From assembly GCA_019636385.1 (NCBI GenBank), contig JAHBXT010000005.1, positions 1 to 64,000 on the forward strand: DNA of 64,000 nt. The letters run 5' to 3'. This stretch comes from Pirellulaceae bacterium. GTDB lineage: Bacteria > Planctomycetota > Planctomycetia > Pirellulales > Pirellulaceae. Positions 41,396-50,605 of this stretch are shown piece by piece (position 1 is the stretch's first letter; each line of letters starts with the position of its first letter). A program made the position numbers and the translations under genes. Under the pieces are notes generated by a model, which worked only from the letters and a program-made list of their open reading frames with translations, made no database searches and was not told where the DNA came from.

Positions 41396-44386
41396 ATGCA
41401 GTTACACAAGGCGAATAAGTTCGGCGAGCAGAAATGGTGGTGGCGCTGTGCGCTGTCGGCCGTGGTGTGCTTGACGATGACGCCGGTGGCCAACCTACTT
41501 GGGCAGTCGACCGTCGAACTTCCTCGGCCAGCCTACTATGCAGCCCGCGATCTGCTGCGCGCCGGAAACATTGCCGACGCAACCCACGGGTTTAGGACGG
41601 TCTTGGAGAACGCTCAACGAACATCAACCGGCGGTTGGGTCGACAGCATCCCACCACTGGTCATGCTGGGCGAGTGCCTGTATCTGCAGGGTAATCTGAC
41701 TCAAGCGCTCAGGCAATTCGACCTGGCACTGCAGACAACTTTGCAATACCCCGGTTGGCTGGAGCGATTTAATCTGGGCGAAGTGGCACAGACAGGTTCG
41801 CTCGGAAACTCCTCGCGCGGGATTAATTGGTTCCAGCTTTCACGCCCATCGGTTTCGGTGAATATTCCTGGCAGCGTCCAGTTGCATATCGATGCGACCC
41901 GTGCGCTGGTTGATGCGCAAGGCAACGTCATCGCGCCGGTACTGCTGATGTCGCGTCTGGATGTCGGCGAGGTTCTACGCTGTCTAGGGCATGCGCTCTA
42001 CCGGCGCTGGCAAATCTTAGGACCGTTGGCCGCGCAGGCGTCGTTGACGACATCTACCGTGGAGTATTTTTCGTATCAACTGCGTAGTGCACCTCCCTGG
42101 GCACACACATCCTGGGTGATGCTGCGCGGATTGGCCCAGTTGTCACGCGATCCAGCGCAAGCTGTGAGGCTAATTCGGCAATCGAGCTGGATCGAGGATC
42201 GCTTCGATTATTTCTTCACGCCATTGGGGCAGTTGATCCTTGGGCGCCAGGCGGCTATGCAAGGACAATATCAGGCCGCGCTCGTTCACTTACAAGACGC
42301 TAGCCTGTTTTCGGCACTGCACGAGCAGCATGAAACGCTGGCTGAGATCATGCAGTGGCTAGGTAATACGGCCTGTGCCAATCAACGCATCGATTTGCTG
42401 GACGCTCTGCGATCGGCTGGCAACTGGTGTAGCAAGCGAAGTGTCTACAGTCAGGCGGCTTGTGTTGTATCAGCCATGGAGTTGAGTTTGATCGCAGGCA
42501 ATACGTCTCTGGCCAAGAAGCTGGCGTCCCGCGAGTTGTTGCTGCAGCTCCGCGAGCAACCGCTGCCAAGAATTCATAGTCGTCTGGCCTATGTGGATGC
42601 CATCGCAGCGTTTGCCGACGGACAACCGGCGATTGGCTGGAACCGCTTGTCTCAGGCGCTGAGCCTCATGCGTGGCAAGGCAGCCACCGGTCCCATTCCA
42701 GAGCGAGTTTTCCAGCAGCAGCAGACTTTGGATTTATTGAGTGAAGGGCAGTTGACTCAGAAAGATGGCGACCAGATTCTGTCGGAGTTGCTGTCTGAAC
42801 CGCAACGCGTGCTGTGGCAGCTCCAGCCCGTGGAGACTTTAGCTGCACTGACTACATCGTCCGCGCCAGCCTATGCTCGCTGGCTTAAGCTGGCCGATTC
42901 AAGCGATGCCGAAAGCGTGGCGGTGCGTATGGATCATTGCCAGCGCCGGCACTTGTACGAAGCATTGCCGCTGGCTGGGCGAGTCCTAGCCTGGAGGCAG
43001 GCACTGTCGCAACCTGTGGACGAACTGCCTGCTGAGGTCCGTCCCATCGTTCAAGACGCAATTGGTCGTCAGCCTGTTGTGCGCGAGCTGTTCGAACAGT
43101 TGTCCTTGGCAGTCCAACAATTGCGGCAAGCTCCAATCCCGCTGGATGACTCGAAGATTAAGCCCGATGCTCGACAAACATTCGAGCGCGTAGCCAATCT
43201 CTCCGAGCAGTTCGAGGCTCAACTGACGATCCTTGCCGCCAGCCGCCAGCCGCTGCGTAGATTCGCACCGGCCGAGTTCCATCGCGGACTCATTCAGCAG
43301 GAGCTAACGCCAGGAGACGTGTTGACCGGGTGGGTGGTTGCTGGAGAGCAGATGTATGGCCTGGCCATCAATCAACAGCAGATGCATGTCTGGCAAGTGA
43401 CTGATGGCGCTGCGGTACAAAAGCGATTAATGGCACTGTATCTTTCGATTGGTTTGCATCGCAAAGTGGGCGACAAACTGCCAGCAGATGCGGCTCTACC
43501 CAGCGCACAATGGCGTACTCTGGCCAACGAGCTGTTCACGCAACTGTTCTCGCCCGACAGCCGGACAATGATTGGGTCCGCTCAGCGACTGATCGTTGCC
43601 CCACACGGCTGGACATGGTATGTACCGGTGGAGTTGTTGTGTGATGCTCAACGAGTACCGCTGCAGATGCAAACTTCGGTGTGCTATATCCCGACGCTGG
43701 GCAGCGTGAAATTAGCGCTCGGCTCTCGACCGCAACCAACCGACAGTTTGTTGATGGCCGGCAATCTATTCTCGCTCGATAAGTCTGTCAGCGAACGCGA
43801 AGCCAAAATTCTTGCAGACGCTTCGCGAGGAACAACTTTAATTTTCTTGAATCAAAAGAACGCCACAGTCCCAGCCCTGTGGCAGCGAGTGCGATTCGAT
43901 GAATTACTATTGGTGGATGGGGTTAGCAGTGACAGTGATGGATGGCAGTTGCGAGCTTTACCACTGGATAATCGTCCCGCCGGACAATTGCAGGATTGGC
44001 TTCATAGTTCTGCAGCCGGAAACCATTTGTTGTGGCTGCCCGGCAACGATAGCTCAGTGCGTAACGGTCAGCTTGGGAATGGTGACGACTTGTTTCTGCC
44101 GGCCTGTGCGATGCTATTGAGTGGCAGTCAAGGCGTCTTGTCGCGTTGGTCGTCCGGTGGTACCAGCGGCGCCCGCTACTTGCAGCGCGCCCGGCTGGAA
44201 CTTGCTCGATCACAGCCACTATCAATCGCGCTGCGCCGTGCCAGCTTGGCATTGTGGAGCGAACAGTTTGCAATGGCCGAACAGCCTATCTTCAAGCCTT
44301 TGAGTAGCGATAGTGGAACACTGGCCAGTGGTGAGCATCCGCTGTTATGGGGTGGTTACATGGCGATTGGTGACAATCGTCCGTAG
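41396..44386 (+). CDS. Exported TPR-like protein with C-terminal CHAT-like domain
   Basis: A 996-residue protein. ATG 41396 is chosen over GTG 41378 because GGAGGTGGAG lies just upstream and a signal peptide (ALSAVVCLTMTPVANLLGQ) follows. The N-terminal two-thirds are helical repeats of TPR type (YAARDLLRAGNIADATHGFR, LGECLYLQGNLTQALRQFDL, LILGRQAAMQGQYQAALVHL). The C-terminal ~300 residues resemble a CHAT (caspase-like) domain: GDVLTGWVVAGEQMYGLAIN, RLIVAPHGWTWYVPVELL, SVCYIPTLGSVKL and LFLPACAMLLSGSQGVLSRW. The catalytic His and Cys expected in SHG and SAC motifs are changed (LLWLPGND, LPAC), so it may be an inactive pseudo-protease. Role unknown. Confidence 0.75.
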   Translation: MQLHKANKFGEQKWWWRCALSAVVCLTMTPVANLLGQSTVELPRPAYYAARDLLRAGNIADATHGFRTVLENAQRTSTGGWVDSIPPLVMLGECLYLQGNLTQALRQFDLALQTTLQYPGWLERFNLGEVAQTGSLGNSSRGINWFQLSRPSVSVNIPGSVQLHIDATRALVDAQGNVIAPVLLMSRLDVGEVLRCLGHALYRRWQILGPLAAQASLTTSTVEYFSYQLRSAPPWAHTSWVMLRGLAQLSRDPAQAVRLIRQSSWIEDRFDYFFTPLGQLILGRQAAMQGQYQAALVHLQDASLFSALHEQHETLAEIMQWLGNTACANQRIDLLDALRSAGNWCSKRSVYSQAACVVSAMELSLIAGNTSLAKKLASRELLLQLREQPLPRIHSRLAYVDAIAAFADGQPAIGWNRLSQALSLMRGKAATGPIPERVFQQQQTLDLLSEGQLTQKDGDQILSELLSEPQRVLWQLQPVETLAALTTSSAPAYARWLKLADSSDAESVAVRMDHCQRRHLYEALPLAGRVLAWRQALSQPVDELPAEVRPIVQDAIGRQPVVRELFEQLSLAVQQLRQAPIPLDDSKIKPDARQTFERVANLSEQFEAQLTILAASRQPLRRFAPAEFHRGLIQQELTPGDVLTGWVVAGEQMYGLAINQQQMHVWQVTDGAAVQKRLMALYLSIGLHRKVGDKLPADAALPSAQWRTLANELFTQLFSPDSRTMIGSAQRLIVAPHGWTWYVPVELLCDAQRVPLQMQTSVCYIPTLGSVKLALGSRPQPTDSLLMAGNLFSLDKSVSEREAKILADASRGTTLIFLNQKNATVPALWQRVRFDELLLVDGVSSDSDGWQLRALPLDNRPAGQLQDWLHSSAAGNHLLWLPGNDSSVRNGQLGNGDDLFLPACAMLLSGSQGVLSRWSSGGTSGARYLQRARLELARSQPLSIALRRASLALWSEQFAMAEQPIFKPLSSDSGTLASGEHPLLWGGYMAIGDNRP

Positions 44387-44509
44387 CGGCAATCACCGTT
44401 GGTAGTTACGGGAGTGCGTCGTCGCCACGCTCTCCAGACCGTGGGATGCACCGACCACCACTCTCTGGCGAGAGTAGCTACCTGTTACGAGTTTTCATCT
44501 GCAGTGTAC

Positions 44510-47218
44510 TCAGCTTTGAGCCAGCTTTCGGAGCACGGTTGGCAGAATGCCTCCGTTGTCGTAGTAGTCCAATTCGACCGGCGTGTCGATGCGCACCAGT
44601 ACTGGAAACTCTTTCACCGAGCCGTCTGCTGCGGTGGCGCGTACGGTGGCTTGGCAGCGCGGTTGCAGATTGTCGGCGACCACATCGTAGCTCTCAAAAC
44701 CAGTTAGCCCCAGCGATTGCCACGATTGACCTTCCAGGAATTGCAACGGCAGAATGCCCATGCCGACCAAGTTGCTGCGGTGAATTCGTTCAAAACTCAT
44801 GGCAATGACTGCACGAACACCCAGCAACATGGTTCCCTTGGCAGCCCAGTCGCGACTGCTGCCCGTACCGTACTCGCTACCAGCCAAGATCACCAGATCG
44901 GTTCCTGCCTGACGATACTTCATGGCTGCATCATAGATCGCCAAGGACTCGCCACTGGGAACATGCACGGTCACACCGCCCTCGGTGCCAGGAGCCATTT
45001 GATTGCGAATACGAATGTTGGCAAACGTGCCACGAACCATCACGCGGTCATTGCCACGCCGCGAGCCATAGCTGTTGAAATCTCGAGGGTCGACGCCGTG
45101 CTGAATCAAAAATTGACCGGCCGGACTGGTTTTCGTGATGGAACCCGCTGGTGAGATGTGATCGGTGGTCACGGAATCGCCCAGCACCGCCAGACATCGC
45201 GCTCCGCGAATTGGTTTTGGCGCTTTGGCCTGCGTGCCGATGCCCTCCAAGAACGGCGGTCGCTGAATGTAGGTGCTGCCAGGCTGCCAGTTGTACAAAC
45301 TGCCTTCGGTAATCTGAATGGCATTCCACTTTTCGTTGGATGTGAAGGCACCTGAATACTGCTTCTCAAAAAGTTCGGGGACAACACACCGACTTTCGAC
45401 CGCCTGAATTTCTTCTGCCGTAGGCCAGATTTCTTTCAGGTAGACGGGCTTGCCTTGCGAATCTTGTCCTAATGGCTCGGTCACCAAGTCAATATCCACG
45501 GTACCGGCCAGGGCGTAAGCTACAACCAGCGGGGGGCTGGCCAAGTAGTTCGCTTTGCAGTGTGGATTGACTCGTCCCTCGAAGTTGCGATTGCCGCTGA
45601 GCACGGCAGCGGCTACCAAGTCACCTTCGGTAATCGCGTCAGCTACCGGTTCTGGCAGTGGGCCGCTGTTGCCAATGCAGGTGGTGCAACCATAGCCGAC
45701 CGTTTGAAATCCCAATTGATCCAGCGACTGCGTCAAGCCAGCGCGATCTAAATAATCTGTCACCACGCGCGATCCGGGTGCCAACGATGTTTTGACGTAC
45801 GGTTTGACTTTTAATCCGCGCGCCACCGCTTTCTGGGCCAGCAATCCAGCGCCGATCATTACCGATGGATTCGAAGTGTTGGTGCAACTGGTTATAGCGG
45901 CAATCACCACCGATCCATGGCCGATCTTTGCACCGCTGTCTTTGACCGTCGCCTGCGCGGACAGGGCTGGTGTTTCGAGTCCAAAGCCGCGCTGTGCAAC
46001 TGGAGCAACCAGAGCCGAACGGAAATTGGATTGCATCGACTTCAGCACAACGCGATCTTGTGGACGTTTCGGGCCAGCCAGTGCCGGTTCGACGTCGCTT
46101 AGATTCAACGTCAAAACTTTCGTGTACTGGCAAGCCGGCGATGTTGGTTCAGCAAACAAGCCTTGAGCCCGCATGTAGCTTTCCACCAACGCAACTTGCT
46201 GCGATGAACGTCCAGTACGTGCCAGAAAACGCAGCGTTTCTGCGTCGATGGGGAAGTAGCCCATAGTCGCACCATACTCGGGTGCCATGTTGGCGATCGT
46301 GGCGCGATCGGCCAGTGACATCTTGGCTACGCCTGGACCGAAGAATTCGACGAACTTGCCGACAACCTTTTCGGATCGCAAAATCTCCGTCACGCGCAGC
46401 ACCAAATCGGTAGCGGTGACACCTGGTGGCAAGTTGCCGGTGATTTCAAAACCAACCACTTCGGGCATCAGCATATACAGTGGTTGACCCAGCATACCCG
46501 CTTCCGCTTCGATGCCGCCCACACCCCAGCCGAGGACTCCCAGGCCATTGATCATTGTGGTATGTGAATCGGTACCGACCAGCGTATCGGGTAGTGCCAC
46601 CGGACCGGCGTGATCTTGGCGAACAAATACGCATTGCGCCAAGTACTCCAAGTTGACTTGGTGCACGATACCGGTGTTGGGTGGCACCACACGGAAGTTG
46701 TCGAAGGCTTGCTGTCCCCAACGCAGAAATTCATATCGTTCCTGATTGCGCTCAAATTCAATGTCTACGTTTCGGGACAGGGCGTCTGCCGAGCCGAAGA
46801 CGTCGACTTGCACTGAGTGGTCAATAACTAGATCCACTGGTATCAACGGATTAATGCGTCGCGGATCGCCACCCAGCGTTTTCATGCCATCGCGCATGGC
46901 AGCCAAGTCCACCACGCAGGGGACTCCGGTAAAGTCTTGCAGCACCACCCGCGCTGGCATAAACGGAATTTCAACTTCTGCCGGTCGTGTGGCCTGCCAC
47001 CCAGCCAGGTTGCGCACATCGTCCTGGCTGACCACGTAGCCATCGCAATGGCGCAATACCGCCTCCAACAAAATACGAATCGAGTAGGGCAGGGAATCGA
47101 TACCGCTAAAGCCTTGAGCTTGCAGTTTCTTCAGGCTATAGAAGCCCATCGGGCCATCGGGACCTTGGAAAGTGTCGCGAACTTGGAACGGGTCTAGCTT
47201 GAGTGTTTTTTGTGGCAT
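44510..47218 (-). CDS. acnA: Aconitate hydratase A
   Basis: TCA-cycle [4Fe-4S] enzyme interconverting citrate and isocitrate, 902 residues. The start is ATG 47218. Conserved blocks include [38 protein letters not shown] and [20 protein letters not shown] with the first cluster Cys, then [17 protein letters not shown] with the other two cluster cysteines. [16 protein letters not shown] opens domain 4, with [20 protein letters not shown] and [16 protein letters not shown] near the end. All motifs are intact and length matches AcnA/IRP1-type enzymes. It stands alone between the CHAT-like gene (convergent) and a terminated PqaA-like gene. Confidence 0.96.
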   Translation of the reverse strand: MPQKTLKLDPFQVRDTFQGPDGPMGFYSLKKLQAQGFSGIDSLPYSIRILLEAVLRHCDGYVVSQDDVRNLAGWQATRPAEVEIPFMPARVVLQDFTGVPCVVDLAAMRDGMKTLGGDPRRINPLIPVDLVIDHSVQVDVFGSADALSRNVDIEFERNQERYEFLRWGQQAFDNFRVVPPNTGIVHQVNLEYLAQCVFVRQDHAGPVALPDTLVGTDSHTTMINGLGVLGWGVGGIEAEAGMLGQPLYMLMPEVVGFEITGNLPPGVTATDLVLRVTEILRSEKVVGKFVEFFGPGVAKMSLADRATIANMAPEYGATMGYFPIDAETLRFLARTGRSSQQVALVESYMRAQGLFAEPTSPACQYTKVLTLNLSDVEPALAGPKRPQDRVVLKSMQSNFRSALVAPVAQRGFGLETPALSAQATVKDSGAKIGHGSVVIAAITSCTNTSNPSVMIGAGLLAQKAVARGLKVKPYVKTSLAPGSRVVTDYLDRAGLTQSLDQLGFQTVGYGCTTCIGNSGPLPEPVADAITEGDLVAAAVLSGNRNFEGRVNPHCKANYLASPPLVVAYALAGTVDIDLVTEPLGQDSQGKPVYLKEIWPTAEEIQAVESRCVVPELFEKQYSGAFTSNEKWNAIQITEGSLYNWQPGSTYIQRPPFLEGIGTQAKAPKPIRGARCLAVLGDSVTTDHISPAGSITKTSPAGQFLIQHGVDPRDFNSYGSRRGNDRVMVRGTFANIRIRNQMAPGTEGGVTVHVPSGESLAIYDAAMKYRQAGTDLVILAGSEYGTGSSRDWAAKGTMLLGVRAVIAMSFERIHRSNLVGMGILPLQFLEGQSWQSLGLTGFESYDVVADNLQPRCQATVRATAADGSVKEFPVLVRIDTPVELDYYDNGGILPTVLRKLAQS

Positions 47219-47336
47219 ACCTGGGCTGCTCTTCTAATTTTTCTCATCGCCGTGAAACAGTCGACCAAATTGAGGCGGCTATTGTAGCGAACCGGGGGGA
47301 TTATGTCTTGACGGAAACTGGCTGTTGGAATCGTGC

Positions 47337-47370
47337 AAAAAAAATCGGGGCACGGAATTCCGTGCCCCGA
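47337..47370 (-). terminator. Intrinsic terminator of the PqaA-like gene
   Basis: A perfect 26-bp palindrome (TCGGGGCACGGAA and its mirror, 47345-47370) is flanked by eight A bases (47337-47344). Read on the minus strand this is a strong GC-rich hairpin followed by eight T bases. It lies about 80 bp after the stop of the 47452-49137 gene, which it should terminate. Confidence 0.88.
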
Positions 47371-47451
47371 AGGCTGTTAAGAAATTTGGCGGCGGTCGTG
47401 GGCGGCTGGTTACTCAGACCACCGGCGAGCCATCCGCCCAGCAATTCATTA

Positions 47452-49137
47452 CTATTCCACAGGCGGCAGCGTAATCAGATCGCCAGATTCGACCTGGAAA
47501 TTCATGGTGTTGCAGCCCTGTCCACGTAGGATAAGCGCTAATCTGCCGAGTTCGGTCGGCAATTTGTGAGGATTGCCAGTCCAATTGATGTAACAGCGAC
47601 TACCTTTGACGAGAACTTTGACATTTTCCGGATTGGGGAGTTGGCCAGCCGCTTTCATGGACTCGATCGCAGCCTGAATGCCTTCCGCAGAAATCTTCTC
47701 GGAGGCCTCAGCCACAACCGTTACGGTCGGAGGCAAAGCCGGGTCTTTGTCGGCAAACGGTAGTAGGTCTGGAATCACCTGAACTCCCGAAGTTAGCTTC
47801 AGTGGCGTCGGTGCTCCGACATCGTAGGTAGCCTCGACAAAGTAAGCGGTCCAGCCCTTTTCTGGGGTTGGTACGACGGCCAGTCCAGCGCCATTGGTGT
47901 CCAGCTCCAGGCTCTGGCTGGTAAACTTTTTGCCTAGAGTTTCCATGCGGAAGTCGCGGGCCTCAGGATTGGTGGCCTGCCAAATTTTCAAGGCGACGGG
48001 ACGGTCATTGGCCTGCACGCGAATCCCCGCCTTGGTTAGATTCCACTGAAAGTCGGGCAGCGGGCGCTGATTGACGATCAGCCAATGGAAGGCCAGCAGC
48101 GATTCGCCGACGTCGGTACCACCCAGTCCGTGATCGGCATTGGGAATGTACCGCACCGCCTTCGGTCCTTTCAGCTCGTCCCAATAGAATTGAGAGGAGT
48201 CCGGCAGGAAGAATTGATCGCCAGCCGCATTGATGACAAACTTGGGCATCGTCAATCTTTCGCGGTAACTGAAGGGGTCTTCCATGTCATATAGTTCCTT
48301 GAGCCGTGGATGCCCCATTCGCTGCATGACGTTGTGCTGAACGTAATTGCCAACGGCGGGTGCCCAAAATCCATAGGCCGCAAAGTGATGTCTCATCGAC
48401 TTGTCCGCGTTGACCACGTCAATCACGATGGGCGCAATGCCTACTACACGCGAATCGACGGCTCCGGTCAGCCAAGTTGTCCACCCACGCTTTGAACCGC
48501 CAGACACCACGAACTGATCAACTTTTTGCCGACCGCCTTCTTCTGACGCCATAAACTCAGAAACGGCATCCATGGCGCGAACAGCACCTTTGACCATCGC
48601 ATTACGGGCGGTCCATTCTGATCGCCCGCCTTTGATGAATTGATCCCAGGTGTAACCGATCAAGTCGTCCTCGACACGAGACTGACCATCGTTGTGGAAT
48701 ACCAACGGCTGGTTGGGAATATTCTTTAGCTCGAACACCACCGAACCAGTGGCCTTGGCCAACGCGGAAACGCGGCCATCGCTGGAGGTGGGAGCTTTGT
48801 TGGTGTTGTTGCCGCCACCAATCATCATGAATCCGACATTCGATTTGACTTGGTCCGGATAGTTCATCACGATCCAGTGCTGCCACTCGGTGCGATTGAC
48901 TTCTTCCGACGTCAGCCAGTTTTGCGAAACCACATCCAGTACCACTTGGTTGACTCCATCCTCGGAGGTCTTGGACGCCACTTTCCAGCGAAAACTGGGG
49001 TCGGGTTTGTGAACATAACGATCCAAGTCGGTGAGCGCAGTTGCCTGTTGGGCAATGGCCAGGGTTGGCAATGCCAGTACCAAGCCAGCCATGGCCAAAT
49101 GTTTGATCAGGTCATTCAATCGCCATCGAATCTTCAT
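47452..49137 (-). CDS. PhoPQ-activated pathogenicity-related (PqaA-type) alpha/beta hydrolase
   Basis: A 561-residue exported protein starting at ATG 49137, where GGAGAG lies seven bases upstream and a signal (HLAMAGLVLALPTLAIAQQ) follows. It fits the PhoPQ_related family: LTDLDRYVHKPDPSFRW near the start, WQHWIVMNYPDQVKSNVGFM, VSGGSKRGWTTWLTGAVDSR with the GxSxG-like nucleophile elbow, and IAPIVIDVVNADKSMRHHF. NAAGDQFFLPDSSQFYWDEL and NADHGLGGTDVGESLL give candidate Asp and His of the triad. The family is named for a Salmonella gene, but the enzymatic role is unknown. Transcription stops at the 47337-47370 terminator. Confidence 0.9.
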   Translation of the reverse strand: MKIRWRLNDLIKHLAMAGLVLALPTLAIAQQATALTDLDRYVHKPDPSFRWKVASKTSEDGVNQVVLDVVSQNWLTSEEVNRTEWQHWIVMNYPDQVKSNVGFMMIGGGNNTNKAPTSSDGRVSALAKATGSVVFELKNIPNQPLVFHNDGQSRVEDDLIGYTWDQFIKGGRSEWTARNAMVKGAVRAMDAVSEFMASEEGGRQKVDQFVVSGGSKRGWTTWLTGAVDSRVVGIAPIVIDVVNADKSMRHHFAAYGFWAPAVGNYVQHNVMQRMGHPRLKELYDMEDPFSYRERLTMPKFVINAAGDQFFLPDSSQFYWDELKGPKAVRYIPNADHGLGGTDVGESLLAFHWLIVNQRPLPDFQWNLTKAGIRVQANDRPVALKIWQATNPEARDFRMETLGKKFTSQSLELDTNGAGLAVVPTPEKGWTAYFVEATYDVGAPTPLKLTSGVQVIPDLLPFADKDPALPPTVTVVAEASEKISAEGIQAAIESMKAAGQLPNPENVKVLVKGSRCYINWTGNPHKLPTELGRLALILRGQGCNTMNFQVESGDLITLPPVE

Positions 49138-49613
49138 TGCTTTACTCTCCCCAAACATTACTGAATTTCACTAACTACCCACGCAGGGGCCAACGGCAGA
49201 CTTCCCACGCTTCGGACATATCCATGATCTGATGTGCAGCTGACAGATCGGCGATCTGAAGCGCAATTCTTCCGATGCGTCATGCTGCTCGACAAACCGA
49301 CTAGGGTAATCTATTTTCTTCAAACTCCATAGAGCCTGGAGAAAATATCTTCCTTAGTGCTCGATTTATGGGCCGTCAGCTCGCCCCCAAGGCTGGGTCT
49401 GCCCCCAGCGAATGGAATTTTCGGATCAGTCCCTCCCGGTGAATCTGATCAACCCACAAGGAAGCAATGACTAGCAAAACTTAGTAGTTTGTGGCGCTAA
49501 TTCGGAAAGTTCTAAGCATTCCGGTCCAAACGATTCGATCAATTGATCCATCACACGGCCTAGGCTGCGGTGATTCCAAGTTCGGTGGATTCAAGACGGA
49601 GTGAACATTTGCC
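49138..49613. other. Intergenic stretch
   Basis: About 475 bp between the divergent PqaA-like gene and the secreted unknown at 49614. It should hold both promoters. I see no RNA gene, repeat or ORF of protein-like character. Confidence 0.4.
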
Positions 49614-50420
49614 ATGAAACGAACCAGCCTACTACTGACCCTGTGGGCATCGGCGGTGTCACCAAGCCTCTTGCTGGGTGCGGATTGCGACCAACCGCTG
49701 CCAACCGGCTGCTCAAGCGGGCGCTGCATGCCAGCCGAGGATGGCGGATTGCTAGACGTTGTCGATCAATTTGCCGGCCGGATACACGCGGATATTCGCA
49801 GGCTACTGCATCCCGTCCAAGCCGGCTTGAAACAACAATTCGCTAGTAACTGCGACGCGGGCTGCGACACATGGACTGAAGTGGATTCTCATGAGTCACA
49901 TCCGTCCACCGCCGCCCGACCGGCTCAACGTCACACAGGCGGTGCGGGCTCTAGCCGCAGTGTGACTTTTGGTGAAACACCCGATTGGGGACACTCTTGG
50001 ACAACACAATCTGGCGAATCGAATGGCAACTCTCGACCAACGCAGTTGAGGCAGACTCCCGCTACACCATCGAATTCGGATTCGCAGGTCAATCCGTTTG
50101 CCGACGAGCCGCAAACCAGCCAGCGCCCCGTCCGCGGACGCACCATTCAGTATCAGCGCACACCTTCCAAGCCTGCCTACGGCCAACGCTACAATTCCCA
50201 AGCTAGCAACACTACTTCGACCGCAGATTACTGGACCCCTAAAAACATCGATCCTTCCGGTCGGCCGATCTTGGTAACCACAGTGGCTGACGAGTTTGAA
50301 TCAAGGGATCACTTGCCCGCTGCCGGCCAGCCGATCTCGCTAGTTCGATTACAACCGCAACGGCTGAGCCAAGCACCCACTTATGACAATCCACTACGGC
50401 CCAACGGGGCTACGCGATAG
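49614..50420 (+). CDS. Secreted unknown, Cys-containing, Gln/Pro/Ser-rich
   Basis: A 268-residue protein with a GGAG ribosome-binding site ten bases before ATG 49614 and a clear signal (KRTSLLLTLWASAVSPSLLL). The mature N-terminus is Cys-rich (CDQPLPTGCSSGRCMPAEDG, later NCDAGCDTW), and the rest is Ser/Thr/Gln/Pro-rich and probably disordered (VNPFADEPQTSQRPVRGR). The mid region ends with a small ordered-looking C-terminus (AGQPISLVRLQPQRL). I do not recognise a family. Such proteins are frequent in planctomycete envelopes. Confidence 0.55.
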   Translation: MKRTSLLLTLWASAVSPSLLLGADCDQPLPTGCSSGRCMPAEDGGLLDVVDQFAGRIHADIRRLLHPVQAGLKQQFASNCDAGCDTWTEVDSHESHPSTAARPAQRHTGGAGSSRSVTFGETPDWGHSWTTQSGESNGNSRPTQLRQTPATPSNSDSQVNPFADEPQTSQRPVRGRTIQYQRTPSKPAYGQRYNSQASNTTSTADYWTPKNIDPSGRPILVTTVADEFESRDHLPAAGQPISLVRLQPQRLSQAPTYDNPLRPNGATR

Positions 50421-50605
50421 ACCAGTTCCGTTGAAACCAACTATCCTGGTGCCCAACGAGCGTGGAGACATTGCATAATTTTGATCATTGATCGCTGACA
50501 GGTTACACGGAGCGCTTCCCGCGAGGTACCGGAAATTTATCTCCTTGATATTCGGTGCCATGATTAATGCTGCGTGCGTGATCCGAAGCATTGCACAACG
50601 CCCCT

